A stretch of 64,000 nt of DNA from Helicobacter himalayensis (GCF_001602095.1 NZ_CP014991.1:1302001-1366000); one strand, 5' to 3'. Counted from the first letter of the stretch, positions 26,763 to 37,052 are shown. Numbers and translations: made by a program. The notes: generated from the letters alone by a model not told the origin.

Positions 26763-28346
26763 CTAAATTACAAAATCAATACTCATAGCAATATAGCACG
26801 CAACCCCGCCAAGCACCGCTGAAACAGGCACGGTTATAAGCCACGAAGCGACAATTTTATTTATCGCGCTACGTTTGACAAGCTCATGTTTGTAAGCCTT
26901 TTTGAGATTCTTTTTTTCCTTTTTGCTGAAGCTAAGCGCGTATTTGCTCTTATTAGTTTTCAAGGATTTGAGAATCTCACCTTTTTGTTTCACGCTTGCT
27001 TTATTAAAGTTTGTCAAAAAGCGCTCCACTTCTGCAGAATCTTTCCCTCTGTGTGCGTCTATAATGGTTTGCTGCATTTCATAATAGCGCTTTTTAAGAT
27101 ATTCTCTCAAAAATCCAACGCCAAAAATCGCGCCAATAGTTACATGCGTAGAACTCACCGGCAAGCCTAACTGCGAAGCAACTAGGACGGTTATCGCCGC
27201 ACTCATCGCCACACAAAACGCGCGAATTTTATCAAGCTCGGTAATCTCATTTCCCACCGTGCGGATAAGACGCGGACCATAAAGCGCAAGCCCGATTGAA
27301 ATCCCAAGCCCACCGATAAAAAGCACCCAGAGTGGCACGCCAGCCTTACTTCCTGAAAGCTCACCACCTAGAGAATCTAGCGCTTGATTAATCGCGGCAA
27401 GCGGTCCAATGGCATTTGAAACATCATTTGCGCCGTGTGCGAAGCTTAACATCGCCGCAGCAAAGATAAGCGGAATAGTAAAAAGCGTGCCAATATCCTC
27501 TTTTGTATTTGTCAAAGTTTGCACCTTTTTTGACACCAAAGGACGCGCGATAAAATACACAACAAGTGCAATTACAAACGACACAACAAGTGCTAAACTA
27601 AAGCTAATAGGTAGAATCTGCTTTAAGCCCTTCATCAACATATAAAGCACAAAAGCAAATGACATAAGAAAAATCAGTAGTGGCACGACAAGCTCTGCAG
27701 CGGCTTGCTTGTTTTCTTTGTAAGTAATAGTATTTTTAATCAACACCAAAAACAGCACTGCAATCACACCCCCCATAACAGGCGAAATAATCCAACTAGA
27801 AGCGATGCGTCCAAGCGCCGTCCAATTCACCACACTAAAGCCACCAGCCATAATGCCAGCGCCCAAAATCCCACCCACAAGGGAATGCGTCGTAGAAACA
27901 GGCGCGCCAATAAAAGTTGCCAAATGTAACCACAGCGCAGAAGAAAGTAGTGCACCAAGCATCACGCAAATAAAAATCCTAGAATCTTTCACAGATTCGG
28001 GGGCAATAATTCCAGATTTTATCGTATCGACCACATCAGCACCCGCCACAATCGCACCAAGTGCTTCAAAAATTGCTGCTATGGCAATCGCGCCAAGTAG
28101 TGTAATAGCTTTTGAACCCACAGCCGGACCGACATTGTTTGCCACATCATTTGCGCCGATATTCATCGCCATATACGCGCCAATAACCGCCGAAAACACC
28201 AGCACTAACACATTTGCACTCGCTCCAAACACAATAGCTATGAGCGAAACAACAATAAAAAACACCAACACAATGCTAATTTTAATGCTATCACTCAAGT
28301 TGTTTTGGTTTGCCTTTTCAATCTGTTTAACAACCTTAATATCCAT
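26763..28346 (-). CDS. PiT-family inorganic phosphate transporter
   Basis: Low-affinity phosphate (metal-phosphate/H+) symporter of the inner membrane, 527 residues with about ten membrane segments. The two family signatures GANDVANNVGPAVGS (64-78) and GANDVSNAIGPLAAI, plus paired PVSTTHSLVGG and PVSSTHVTIGA motifs, show the inverted duplication of PiT proteins. A basic cytoplasmic loop (about 415-480) lies before the last segments. Beside the DUF21/CBS gene, as HP1491 is beside HP1490. Confidence 0.94.
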   Translation of the reverse strand: MDIKVVKQIEKANQNNLSDSIKISIVLVFFIVVSLIAIVFGASANVLVLVFSAVIGAYMAMNIGANDVANNVGPAVGSKAITLLGAIAIAAIFEALGAIVAGADVVDTIKSGIIAPESVKDSRIFICVMLGALLSSALWLHLATFIGAPVSTTHSLVGGILGAGIMAGGFSVVNWTALGRIASSWIISPVMGGVIAVLFLVLIKNTITYKENKQAAAELVVPLLIFLMSFAFVLYMLMKGLKQILPISFSLALVVSFVIALVVYFIARPLVSKKVQTLTNTKEDIGTLFTIPLIFAAAMLSFAHGANDVSNAIGPLAAINQALDSLGGELSGSKAGVPLWVLFIGGLGISIGLALYGPRLIRTVGNEITELDKIRAFCVAMSAAITVLVASQLGLPVSSTHVTIGAIFGVGFLREYLKKRYYEMQQTIIDAHRGKDSAEVERFLTNFNKASVKQKGEILKSLKTNKSKYALSFSKKEKKNLKKAYKHELVKRSAINKIVASWLITVPVSAVLGGVACYIAMSIDFVI

Positions 28347-28628
28347 AAGAAGATCCTAAGCCTTAAAAATGAAAGTAGCGTTTATACTACCTTAAAATCC
28401 CTTTGTACATAGCAATTTTTGCAAAATTTCAAATTTTGTGGCAAAAAATCAACAAAGTTTTATTTATTAAAGTTATAGAGCAGATAGAATCTTGCAATTT
28501 TGGCATTTGGCGATTAAAAAAGATTAGGATTCGTTTGGGTTAGAAAACATAAAATATGAAAGCAGTGCTAACATAAAGCGAGATTTACTCTCCCTGAAAA
28601 ACCTTAAATCACAAGGAATAATTGCCTT

Positions 28629-29534
28629 TTATTCCTGCTTTCCGTCTTTTTTGCGCGTAAGTCCATATTTTTTGCGCTTTTCCCATAGGCTTTTGCGGCT
28701 CATTCCAAGCCTTTTTGCGAGCTCAATATCTGGATATCGACTTTCAAATTTTGCGATGATAATGCGCTCATATTCTTTCACGGAAAGAATCTTCCCTCCA
28801 AGCTCAAGGCTATTTGAATAACCAGAAATATCCACAACCTGTGGAAATGCCACCTTTTCATTTGAAATGATTGAAATAATGCAGCTAAATTTTAATGCCA
28901 TATCTAAAAAGTCCTTCACTTCGGACTTTTTAAGCTCTTCTAAATTTGTGATATAAAAAATCTCATTTTTGCTAGGCTGATTTCTAAAAACCTGTTTCCA
29001 GCGGTCTTCTTTAAGCGTCAAAAATGAAAAAGTAACATTTTTTTCACGTGCATAACGCATAGCGTAAATATCTGCACTGCGTTGGGAATTTGTCTTAATC
29101 ACAAAGGGTGGGTTATAGGCGATTGGGTCGGGCGTGGCGAGTTCTTTTTGGATAAATTTAAAATAATCACGATAAAAGCTTACTTCGTGTGTTAAATCTT
29201 GATAGGACTTGTAATGTTGGATTTTACGCACAAGCTCATCAATCATAAAAGGCTTCACAATATAATCTGCAATGCCGTTCTGCAGGGGCTTTGTAACCGT
29301 ATCATCATTGATATAATTTATCATTAAAATAATAATCGCCTTACTAAAACGCTTCAAAAGCTCGAGGTAATTATTGTCAATGCTCTCAAGCGAGGCAAGC
29401 ACGACATCAAAATGCTCTTTTTTATCCACATCGCTAAGCGACCCGATACTTACGCATTCAAATTGAAAATCATTCAGCCTATTCACAATTCCCTGCGCTA
29501 AATAGGTTTCGCTCTCAATAATCAAAATTTTCAT
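28629..29534 (-). CDS. Atypical orphan response regulator, HP1021 homologue
   Basis: DNA-binding regulator of about 301 residues. The N-terminal receiver-like domain (MKILIIESETYLAQG) has Ser48 where the phosphorylated Asp is expected (DVVLASLES), so it should not work by phosphorylation. The C-terminal helix-turn-helix is IELAKRLGMSRKSLWEKRKK. This and its position beside ispDF match HP1021 of H. pylori, an essential-like regulator that binds oriC and controls redox and carbon genes. The ATG at 29534 follows AAGGGG at ten bases; a TTG three codons earlier abuts the ribosome site. Confidence 0.88.
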   Translation of the reverse strand: MKILIIESETYLAQGIVNRLNDFQFECVSIGSLSDVDKKEHFDVVLASLESIDNNYLELLKRFSKAIIILMINYINDDTVTKPLQNGIADYIVKPFMIDELVRKIQHYKSYQDLTHEVSFYRDYFKFIQKELATPDPIAYNPPFVIKTNSQRSADIYAMRYAREKNVTFSFLTLKEDRWKQVFRNQPSKNEIFYITNLEELKKSEVKDFLDMALKFSCIISIISNEKVAFPQVVDISGYSNSLELGGKILSVKEYERIIIAKFESRYPDIELAKRLGMSRKSLWEKRKKYGLTRKKDGKQE

Positions 29535-29574
29535 TTCACACAACCCCTTTTAAGATAATTTTAAAAAAAATCTG

Positions 29575-30789
29575 CTAGATTCTACGCCAATCAATTGCGC
29601 GTAAAGTCACTAATGCACTCACTGCTACGCCCTCTTTCCGCCCGATAAAGCCCAGCCCTTCTGTCGTGCTTGCCTTAATGCTGACATTTGCAACCTCGAT
29701 TTCCAAAAGCTTTGCGATACATTCTTTCATTGCTTGCTTGAAAGGCGCGATTTTCGGAGCTTGGGCTAAGATTGTCAAATCACAGCGCACGACTTCAAAG
29801 CCCACGCTACGCGCATAATAATACAGCTCCTGCAAAAGTTTTTTAGAATCTGCGCCCCTAAATTCTTCGCTCGTATCTGGAAACCACTGCCCAATATCAC
29901 CGGCATTCATCGCGCCTAAAATCGCATCACTTAGCGCGTGAAGCGCGACATCGCCATCGCTATGGGCTTTGAAGCCAATAGGAGATTCTATATTCACGCC
30001 TCCTAGCACCATTTCTTTGCCCTCTTCAAAGCCATGCACATCAAAGCCACTACCAATGATATTTTCAGCACTTGCCACGCCAAGAGATTGCAATATTTCC
30101 AAATCCTCACCAAAAGTAAGCTTGTGTAATTGCCTGCTACCCGCGACAAACTTCACTTCTAAACCAGATTCAAAAAATGCGGAGCTTTCATCGCTAAACT
30201 TTGCATAATATTCAGAATCTAAAAGTTTTTTAAGAGTTTGCGTGTGGCTAAGTTGGGGTGTTTGGATAAGTTTTAAAGATTCTCTTTGCAAATAAGATTC
30301 TTTATAAAATGCCGTGTCTGCCACGTTTAGATAAGGCACAGCGCATATTTTAGATTCCACAGAATCAATACACGCCAAAAGTCGCTCAACCACACTAAAA
30401 TCAACATTACATCGCGCCACATCACTCACTAGCACAAAATCGCTTTTCACCACTTCAAGCGCGTTTTTTAGACTTTGTGCGCGAGAATCTCCGCCCAACA
30501 CAATAGTATGCTCACTTATATTTCGCATATAAAACAAATCTTGCTTTGAAGCCGTGATGACAACCTCGCTAAAGGCATAATGCGCGCAAAAATTCCGCGC
30601 TACTTCCTGCCACAACGCCCTTTCACCGATACGAAGCCACTGCTTTTTGATAAAGCGCGCTTTGGGATTGACAAAATTTGAAAGGTTAGATTCTTGATTA
30701 GAGTTTGCAAAACGCTCGCTATTTCCAGCCGCCATTAAGACTAAAGCGATTGTGCAAGGCAAAGGTCGAGGCGCGTTCAATAAAGACAT
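29575..30789 (-). CDS. ispDF: Bifunctional IspD/IspF of isoprenoid synthesis
   Basis: Two steps of the non-mevalonate pathway in one chain. Residues 1-225 form the cytidylyltransferase IspD (LVLMAAGNSERF, KKQWLRIGERALW, LVSDVARCNVD). Residues 235-404 form the cyclodiphosphate synthase IspF (GSGFDVHGFEEG, LGGVNIESPIGFKAHSDGDVAL, given here in part, ending in SIKASTTEGLGFIGRKEG). Metal ligands Asp and His of GFDVHGF are present. The fusion is normal in Helicobacter and Campylobacter. The HP1021 homologue follows after 40 bases. Confidence 0.95.
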   Translation of the reverse strand: MSLLNAPRPLPCTIALVLMAAGNSERFANSNQESNLSNFVNPKARFIKKQWLRIGERALWQEVARNFCAHYAFSEVVITASKQDLFYMRNISEHTIVLGGDSRAQSLKNALEVVKSDFVLVSDVARCNVDFSVVERLLACIDSVESKICAVPYLNVADTAFYKESYLQRESLKLIQTPQLSHTQTLKKLLDSEYYAKFSDESSAFFESGLEVKFVAGSRQLHKLTFGEDLEILQSLGVASAENIIGSGFDVHGFEEGKEMVLGGVNIESPIGFKAHSDGDVALHALSDAILGAMNAGDIGQWFPDTSEEFRGADSKKLLQELYYYARSVGFEVVRCDLTILAQAPKIAPFKQAMKECIAKLLEIEVANVSIKASTTEGLGFIGRKEGVAVSALVTLRAIDWRRI

Positions 30790-30982
30790 ATAAAAATTTC
30801 CTAATTCCCTAACTATTTTGTTAAATTAAAAAATTAATTTTAGCTTAGTTTAAATCACAAAATGCTTAAATTTTACACACTTTGAGTTTATTTGCGCACC
30901 CTTTTTACAAAAGCACCGCTAATTATGATTTGTCTGCTATGCTTGAAAGCCCTAAAATACAAGAAAAATTAAGGATTCTTAA

Positions 30983-32320
30983 ATGACAGCAAGAGCAAAA
31001 AATATTCAAGATAAAGGCACATTGCAGGCAAATACGCAGCTTTTTCACGCAAAGCAAGGTGTGATTACAGAGCAAATGCAAAAAGTGGCACAAGATGAGA
31101 ATCTTTCCCCAGAGCTTGTGCGCCAAGAAGTTGCGCGCGGAAGGCTTATAATCCCAGCAAATATAAACCACACAAACTTAAAACCCATAGGAATTGGCTT
31201 GGTTGCGCGCACTAAGATTAACGCAAATATCGGAAGCTCCTCGCTTGCAAGCGACATTAACGAAGAGATTGAAAAAACAAAAATCTCCATAAAATACGGC
31301 GCGGATACAATTATGGATTTAAGCACAGGTGGGGATTTGGATTCTATTAGGCAAGCTGTGATTGCAAACTCTAGCGCACCCATTGGCACCGTGCCGATGT
31401 ATCAGATTCTCTATGATGTAAAAAATGATATTTTAAAGCTTGATATTGACACGATGCTAAAAGTCATTGAAAAGCAAGCAAAGCAAGGCGTGAGCTACTT
31501 TACAATCCATTGTGGCTTTTTGCTAGAACACTTACCTTTATTAAGCAAGCGCAAAATGGGGATTGTCTCGCGTGGAGGCAGTCTTATGGCGGCGTGGATG
31601 TTGCATTATCACAAGCAAAATCCTTTTTATGAATATTTTGATGAGATTCTCAAAATCTGCCAGCGCTATGATGTGAGTTTGTCGCTTGGAGATTCTCTGC
31701 GTCCGGGGTGCTTGGCTGATGCGAGTGATAAGGCGCAGTTTGGTGAGCTAGAGATTTTAGGCAAACTCACAAGGCGCGCGCGAGAGGCTTGTGTGCAGGT
31801 GATGGTGGAAGGTCCCGGGCATATCCCGCTCAATCAGATTGAGCGCAATATGGAGTTGCAAAAACGCTATTGTGATGAAGCGCCTTTTTATGTGCTAGGT
31901 CCGCTTGTTACAGATATTGCAGCGGGATATGACCATATCGCAAGTGCTATTGGCGCGAGTATGGCAGCGTGGCATGGTGCGAGTATGCTCTGCTATGTAA
32001 CGCCAAAGGAGCATTTGGGTTTGCCAAATGCAAATGATGTGAGGGAGGGCATTATCGCGTATAAAATCGCCGCACACTCTGCGGACATCGCGCGTGGGCG
32101 CGTGAATGCGAGATTAAGAGATGATGCAATGAGTGATGCGCGCTATGGCTTTGATTGGAATAGGCAGTTTGAGCTAGCACTAGATTCTGAACGCGCGCGA
32201 GAATACCACGATGAATCCCTGCCTCAAGAGGTTTTCAAAGATGCGGAATTTTGCTCAATGTGCGGACCAAAATTTTGCAGTTATAAGATTTCACAGGAAT
32301 TGCTAAAAGATAGAGAATAG
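30983..32320 (+). CDS. thiC: Phosphomethylpyrimidine synthase ThiC
   Basis: Radical-SAM enzyme converting aminoimidazole ribotide to the thiamin pyrimidine. Motifs are [29 protein letters not shown] and [15 protein letters not shown], and the iron-sulphur cysteines CSMCGPKFC lie near the C-terminus. 445 residues. The ATG at 30983 follows AAGGATTC. No TPP riboswitch (CUGAGA plus ACCUGAUCUGG-like core) is seen in the 190 bases upstream. No other thi gene lies nearby. Confidence 0.95.
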   Translation: MTARAKNIQDKGTLQANTQLFHAKQGVITEQMQKVAQDENLSPELVRQEVARGRLIIPANINHTNLKPIGIGLVARTKINANIGSSSLASDINEEIEKTKISIKYGADTIMDLSTGGDLDSIRQAVIANSSAPIGTVPMYQILYDVKNDILKLDIDTMLKVIEKQAKQGVSYFTIHCGFLLEHLPLLSKRKMGIVSRGGSLMAAWMLHYHKQNPFYEYFDEILKICQRYDVSLSLGDSLRPGCLADASDKAQFGELEILGKLTRRAREACVQVMVEGPGHIPLNQIERNMELQKRYCDEAPFYVLGPLVTDIAAGYDHIASAIGASMAAWHGASMLCYVTPKEHLGLPNANDVREGIIAYKIAAHSADIARGRVNARLRDDAMSDARYGFDWNRQFELALDSERAREYHDESLPQEVFKDAEFCSMCGPKFCSYKISQELLKDRE

Positions 32321-32344
32321 AGAATCCACAAAGCGTTACAGAAT

Positions 32345-32650
32345 CTACAAACCAAAAGCCCCAAAACGCGCCGAGTATGCGCGCGAAGCGGAGCTGAAGC
32401 GGGATTTATTTCCGCGAGGCGATACAATCTAAAGGAATGGAATCTAAATTCTAAAAACTAAGATATTAAGATATTTCATTCTGAGCCTTTAGGCGAAGAA
32501 TCTATGTTTTTTTCTTAAGAATCTAAATACCCAAACAACATTGCAGAATCCATAAACCCAATCAGCCAAAACGCGTTGAGTATGCGCGCGAAGCGGAGCT
32601 GAAGCGGAATTTATTTCCGCGAGGCGATACAATCTAAAGGAATAGAGATT
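32345..32650. repeat. Dispersed repeat cluster between thiC and a methyltransferase
   Basis: Fills almost all of the 347-bp gap. Two copies of the first family (core GCGCGAAGCGGAGCTGAAGC at about 32390 and 32588, each running into GAGGCGATACAATCTAAAGG) flank one copy of the second (TTCATTCTGAGCCTTTAGGC, GAAGAATCT). No gene is seen. Confidence 0.8.
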
Positions 32651-32667
32651 CTCAAACATAAAACTTT

Positions 32668-33382
32668 TTAAGGCTTTATGTTTGGATTTACCCAAAGCAT
32701 AGTGATTTTTGTAACATTATTTGCCTTGCCCCATTCTTCTTGGATTTGAAACACAATTTCAAGCAGCACATTAAAAGGCTCTGCGCGCAAGTCAAGTGTG
32801 CGCGCCATTGTCGGAAGTATGTCATCATTATTTTTGTCGCTCATATCATTTGTGATAAGCGCGTATTTGAATCTTGGCAGAATACTTATAAATTCTTGTA
32901 TCTTTGCATTTGGTAAATGTTGTAAAACATCTTTACAAAGGAGCAAATCCGCACTTGGGAGCGTTGTAAAATCGCCATTATATTGTGTGAAAATCACATT
33001 TGGCTTTTGGTATTTTGCGTTATTTGCTTTGATGACAAATGACGCGACATCAAAGCCTTGATACTCTATCCCGCTAAAATCAATATTTTTTGAAAACTGC
33101 CAATCGCCACAACCCACATCAACAACGCTTTTTATATTATGTTTTTTAAAAAAATCCTGCAAAAATACAACATAATCTTTGCATAAAATCTCATTTGACC
33201 CGCTGCCAGAGCCATTGCCCCACATATTTGTTTCATAAACAATATCAAAAAGTGCGCCTAGATTTTTTTCGTTTTGTTTTAGTAGGAGAGTTTTAATGAA
33301 GTGGATTTCGCTTGAAATGTGGGATAATCCCCCCCCCTAATAGACGATTTCTAAAATTTACAAGTTTTTGTTTTAGCCCCAT
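32668..33382 (-). CDS. SAM-dependent methyltransferase, phase-variable and out of frame as sequenced
   Basis: Class I methyltransferase with motif I in SVVDVGCGDWQFSKNI, an acidic strand YQGFDVASF and LLLCKDVLQHLPN; substrate unknown, probably a surface glycan. The start ATG at 33382 opens MGLKQKLVNFRNRLL and runs into a run of 9 C on the plus strand (poly-G in the gene). In the present state it leaves frame there. With 8 bases the frame joins LSHISSEIHFIKTLLLKQNE and then MWGNGSGSGSNE, giving 237 residues. As sequenced only the part from 33225 has its own ATG, without the N-terminal helix. Divergent from nothing; metK ends 49 bases upstream on the same strand. Confidence 0.78.
33329..33337 (-). 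repeat. Poly-C tract (9 C; poly-G in the gene), phase-variation switch
   Basis: Run of 9 C near codon 16 of the methyltransferase. In the frame of the upstream ATG, nine bases lead to a wrong frame; eight or eleven restore it. The OFF state is deduced from the frames on both sides. Confidence 0.85.
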
Positions 33383-33431
33383 ATTTTTTCCCTACATATT
33401 TTTTGTACTGATGTGTGATTCAAAGCGGGGT

Positions 33432-34592
33432 TTATTTCACCCCGCAGAAATCTTTGATTGCCTCGATTTTGTCGGTTCTCTCCCAGCTAAATTCTGGTAG
33501 CTCGCGTCCAAAATGCCCATAAGCCGCAGTTTTTTGATAAATTGGGCGGAGTAAATCAAGCGATTCTATAATGCCTTTTGGCGTAAGGCGGAAAATGCTT
33601 TGCACACAATCAGTGAGTTTAGAATCTTCCACCTTACCCGTTCCGTGAGAATCCACCAAAATCGACACAGGCTCTACCACGCCGATAGCATAGGCGAGTT
33701 GCACGGTTGCTTTGTCGCACACGCCGCTTGCCACAAGGTTTTTCGCCACATATCTGGCTGCATAAGCTGCGCTTCTATCCACTTTGCTAGGGTCTTTCCC
33801 GCTAAATGCGCCCCCGCCGTGCGGACAACTTCCGCCATAAGTATCAACGATAATTTTGCGCCCTGTTAAGCCCGCATCGCCCTGTGGTCCGCCGATGACA
33901 AATTTCCCTGTGGGATTGACAAAATAGCGGATATTATCGTTTAGAAATTCTTTAGGTAGCACTTTTTGCACGACTTCCTCAATCACCGCATCGCGCAGGT
34001 GGCTTTGTTGCGTTTCTGGGCTGTGCTGTGTGGAGATAACGATTGTATCAATCGCCACTGGCACGCCATCTTCATAGCGCACGGTTACTTGACTTTTGCC
34101 ATCAGGGCGCAAAAATGGCAGTTTCCCGCTTTTGCGCGCTTGTGCTAGCCCTTCAGTCAAGCGGTGAGAGAGCCAAATAGGCAATGGCATAAGTGAGGGC
34201 GTCTCGCGACACGCAAAGCCAAACATAAGCCCTTGGTCGCCAGCGCCGATTTCGCCATCTTCTCTATCCACGCCTTGATTGATATCCGGGCTTTGCTCAC
34301 CGATACCATTTAGCACGGCTGCAGAGCGGTAATCAAAGCCATAGAGCGCGTCTGTGTAGCCGATTTCTTGCACGACTTTGCGCGCGATTTCTTGCATTGG
34401 TGCATATACGCTTGTTTTTAGCTCGCCAGCAATCACGCAAAAGCCATTACTTACAAGTGTTTCGCACGCCACACGCGCATTTTTATCACGCGAGATGATA
34501 TAGTCAAGCACTGCGTCGCTGATTTGGTCAGCCATTTTGTCGGGATGCCCTTCGGTTACAGATTCTGAAGTGAAAAGAAATGATTTTTTCAT
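33432..34592 (-). CDS. metK: S-adenosylmethionine synthetase
   Basis: Makes SAM from methionine and ATP; it would supply the many methyltransferases of the window. Motifs are [13 protein letters not shown] at the start, [12 protein letters not shown] in the middle and [19 protein letters not shown] near residue 270. 386 residues, the usual length. ATG 34592 follows AAGGTGA; the earlier in-frame codons belong to the leader. A long repeat-filled gap lies upstream. Confidence 0.96.
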   Translation of the reverse strand: MKKSFLFTSESVTEGHPDKMADQISDAVLDYIISRDKNARVACETLVSNGFCVIAGELKTSVYAPMQEIARKVVQEIGYTDALYGFDYRSAAVLNGIGEQSPDINQGVDREDGEIGAGDQGLMFGFACRETPSLMPLPIWLSHRLTEGLAQARKSGKLPFLRPDGKSQVTVRYEDGVPVAIDTIVISTQHSPETQQSHLRDAVIEEVVQKVLPKEFLNDNIRYFVNPTGKFVIGGPQGDAGLTGRKIIVDTYGGSCPHGGGAFSGKDPSKVDRSAAYAARYVAKNLVASGVCDKATVQLAYAIGVVEPVSILVDSHGTGKVEDSKLTDCVQSIFRLTPKGIIESLDLLRPIYQKTAAYGHFGRELPEFSWERTDKIEAIKDFCGVK

Positions 34593-34679
34593 AAACTCAC
34601 CTTGTGTTTTGGATTTTTTACGGTGTAATAGTAGCACAAAAAATGGCAAATATGTATTGTGTTTTGAATTTTTATTCCA

Positions 34680-35279
34680 TCAATTGTATCGCCTCTATTC
34701 CTTTAGATTGTATCACTTACAAGAGCAAAGCCCCTGACAAGCTTCGCTACGCGTGCATACTCGGCGCGTTATGGCTGATGAGATTCTAAGATTCTGCAAC
34801 GCGGTTTTGAGAATCCTAGATTCTTCGCCTAAAGGCTCAGAATGACAAAGAGAGAGGTCATATGACAAGCCTTGTTTTTGTCATATTGAGCGAAGCGAAG
34901 AATCTAGCGCAACAAAGAATCCAACAAAAGCCTACTTTGTCAAACTGAACGCCCCTCTTGTCATTCTGAACTTTCCTCTTGTCAAACTAAACGCAGCGAA
35001 GAATCTAACAAAGAATCTCATAAAACCTCACTTTGTCATTCTGAGCGTAAGTGAAATATCTTAAGATCTTAGCTTTTAGAATTTAAGATTCTATTTCTTT
35101 AGATTGTATCGCCTGCGCGCATACTCGGCGCGTTTTGGCTGATGGGATTCTAAGATTCTGTAATGTTGTTTTAGAATCCTTAGATTCTTCGCCTAAAGGC
35201 TCAGAATGAAATATATTTTGTCATATTGAGCGCAAGCGAAGAATCTTAATATCTTAGCTTTTAGAATTAGAATCTAGCC
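34680..35279. repeat. Large dispersed repeat cluster upstream of metK
   Basis: Nearly the whole 687-bp gap between metK and the ankyrin gene is repeat. First-family copies lie at about 34690-34780 and 35095-35160 (CGCATACTCGGCGCGTTTTG). Second-family copies (AGATTCTTCGCC/GGCTCAGAATGACAA and its inverse) occur at about 34820, 34885, 34960, 35035, 35180 and 35220. The left-to-right order in 35060-35280 is the same as in 61200-61390, so the two families also travel as a composite. No gene is supported here. Confidence 0.8.
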
Positions 35280-35795
35280 TTACTTTTTTCTAAATTTTGT
35301 CAAAAAATAAAAGCTAATTTTTTGCAAGAGCGAGGGCTTTTTGCGTGAATGTTGGCGCAAAAGTTTAAGTATCTCATTGCGTTGAAAGATAATCGCGCAA
35401 TTCATCGGACTTAGCGCGCCATCGCTATCCACATCTGCACCATACTCAATAAGCAACTTCGCCATTTCATAATAGCCCTTAAAACACACGCCAGCAAGCG
35501 GAGTTTGCCCTCTATCATTGCGCCTATCCACATCTGCCCCGCGTTCAAGGAGTGTGCGCGCGCACGTCAAGCTATTATTATACGCCGCAAGCATAAGGAG
35601 CGTATTTCCCTGCTCATTGGCGAGATTGACATTCAATCCAGAATCTAGCAGTATTTTTAGCGACTTTTCATCATCAGCACGGGCAAAGTCAAAACTCTGC
35701 GCGCATAGCCTTTCAAGCTTCTCACGCTCTTCTTTGCTTAAAGCAGAATCCTGCACACCTTGAGTACCTTGCGCTTTTTTAGAATCTTTTTGCAC
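35280..35795 (-). CDS. Ankyrin-repeat protein
   Basis: Cytoplasmic, 171 residues, no signal peptide. Three ankyrin repeats are visible at about residues 40-140 (GLNVNLANEQGNTLLMLAAY, RGADVDRRNDRGQTPLAG, YGADVDSDGALSPMNCAI), so the likely role is protein binding. The C-terminus is basic (HSRKKPSLLQK). It starts with GTG after AAAGGA, 30 bases downstream of rplI, and is probably read through from it. Partner unknown. Confidence 0.82.
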   Translation of the reverse strand: MQKDSKKAQGTQGVQDSALSKEEREKLERLCAQSFDFARADDEKSLKILLDSGLNVNLANEQGNTLLMLAAYNNSLTCARTLLERGADVDRRNDRGQTPLAGVCFKGYYEMAKLLIEYGADVDSDGALSPMNCAIIFQRNEILKLLRQHSRKKPSLLQKISFYFLTKFRKK

Positions 35796-35825
35796 ATTTT
35801 TCCTTTTTGCTGGCTTTTGTGCTTT

Positions 35826-36275
35826 TTAAGATTCTGCTACGACATTAAGCGTGAGTTGCGCGCTTATGCCATTGCCAATTTTTACACCAACCTTAAAAGT
35901 CCCTAGGTGCTTAATGGGCTCATTAAGCACAATCCATTTTTTATCAATACTCACTTTTGAATGCGCCTCTAACGCGTGCGCAATCTCATCTTTTGTAATC
36001 GAGCCAAAAAGCGCATTGTTTGCGCCAACCTTTTTACTCAAACTAAGCGTGAGAGAATCTAGTGTGCTTGCGAGCTGTTTTTGCTCAGCTAGCTCGAGTG
36101 CTTTTTTCTGTTCAAGCTGTTTTTGCTCGTGTTTATAGCGGTTTATAACCTCATTTGTCGCCAGCTTTGCCTTACCCTTTGCGATAAGAAAATTCTGTCC
36201 ATAGCCATCTTTAACCTCACATATCTCGCCAGCTTTGCCAAGCCCTTGCACATTTTGTATCAATAACACTTTCAT
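35826..36275 (-). CDS. rplI: 50S ribosomal protein L9
   Basis: Binds 23S rRNA at the base of the L1 stalk. N-terminal domain MKVLLIQNVQGLGKAGEICEVKDGYGQNFLI (seen as KVLLIQNVQGLGKAGE and KDGYGQNFLI), a long helix rich in Lys/Gln (50-75) and a C-terminal domain. 149 residues. ATG 36275 follows AGGAG by seven bases; the in-frame GTG two codons earlier is too close to it. Confidence 0.96.
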   Translation of the reverse strand: MKVLLIQNVQGLGKAGEICEVKDGYGQNFLIAKGKAKLATNEVINRYKHEQKQLEQKKALELAEQKQLASTLDSLTLSLSKKVGANNALFGSITKDEIAHALEAHSKVSIDKKWIVLNEPIKHLGTFKVGVKIGNGISAQLTLNVVAES

Positions 36276-36302
36276 TCGCACGCTCCTTTTTATAAAAGCC
36301 TG

Positions 36303-36308
36303 TATAAT
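36303..36308 (+). promoter_or_regulatory. -10 box of the metallopeptidase gene
   Basis: TATAAT with TG before it, 28 bases upstream of the ATG at 36336, in the short gap shared with the divergent rplI. Confidence 0.5.
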
Positions 36309-36335
36309 GCCAAAAATTTATTACAAAGTCTAGCG

Positions 36336-36944
36336 ATGTTTAAGGTAACCATCATAAAACGTATAAAACGCAGTGCGCGCTTAAGTGTGAAGGATTCTCA
36401 AAATGTCATTTTAAGCGTGCCAAAAAACTACACAAAAGCCCATTGCAAGCAAATAATCGAGCAAAACCGCGTATGGATAGAATCCCAAATTGAAAAATTC
36501 CAACAACAAGAAGCGCATTTTCATTCCTTGCGTCAAAATGCTCAGATTCTCTATTTTGGGCAATGGCGCAAAAAAGAGGAGTTTGCAAATCCTGCTAAAG
36601 AGCTAAAAAGCGCACTTGAAAATTTCTTACATAATGAATGTGAGAATCTTGCAAAGCTTATGGGTGTGGAGTTTGGGAAACTAAAAACAAAAAAAGCAAA
36701 AAGTTATTTTGGGCTTTGCACACATAAGAATGATTTGTCCTTTTCGCTTATGCTTTGCTTCGCGCCAAAAGAGTGCGTGCGCTATGTGGTAGTGCATGAG
36801 CTTGCGCATATCACGCATAAAAACCACTCAAAAGCTTTTTGGAATCTTGTTGGCACATTTTGCGCAGATTATAAACTTCTGCGCGCGAGTTTGCGCCAAA
36901 ATGCCTCACTTTACAAGAATCTACTTCAGGAAATTTTTACTTAA
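36336..36944 (+). CDS. YgjP-like (DUF45) zinc metallopeptidase
   Basis: Cytoplasmic, 202 residues. The family signature YVVVHELAHITHKNHSKAFW (about 147-166) contains the HELAH zinc site and the downstream His and Phe-Trp. The N-terminal half has the family's beta-rich RSARLSVKDSQNVILSVP. The natural substrate is not known for the family. Transcribed alone, divergent from rplI. Confidence 0.88.
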   Translation: MFKVTIIKRIKRSARLSVKDSQNVILSVPKNYTKAHCKQIIEQNRVWIESQIEKFQQQEAHFHSLRQNAQILYFGQWRKKEEFANPAKELKSALENFLHNECENLAKLMGVEFGKLKTKKAKSYFGLCTHKNDLSFSLMLCFAPKECVRYVVVHELAHITHKNHSKAFWNLVGTFCADYKLLRASLRQNASLYKNLLQEIFT

Positions 36945-37052
36945 AGAAATTTTGTGCGAATCTGCGCCCATCAAAACCAAAATGAAACTTTAAAAAATAT
37001 TTTTTTGGGATTCAAAAGTTACATATTTACAACACTAGCTTAAATCTTTAAG

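Noticed and set aside
28347-28628. Possible small gene or RNA between the phosphate carrier and the HP1021 homologue
   Set aside because: AT-rich, no open frame with a ribosome site, and only weak hairpins.
30790-30982. TPP riboswitch before thiC
   Set aside because: Neither the CUGAGA element nor the conserved helix core is present.
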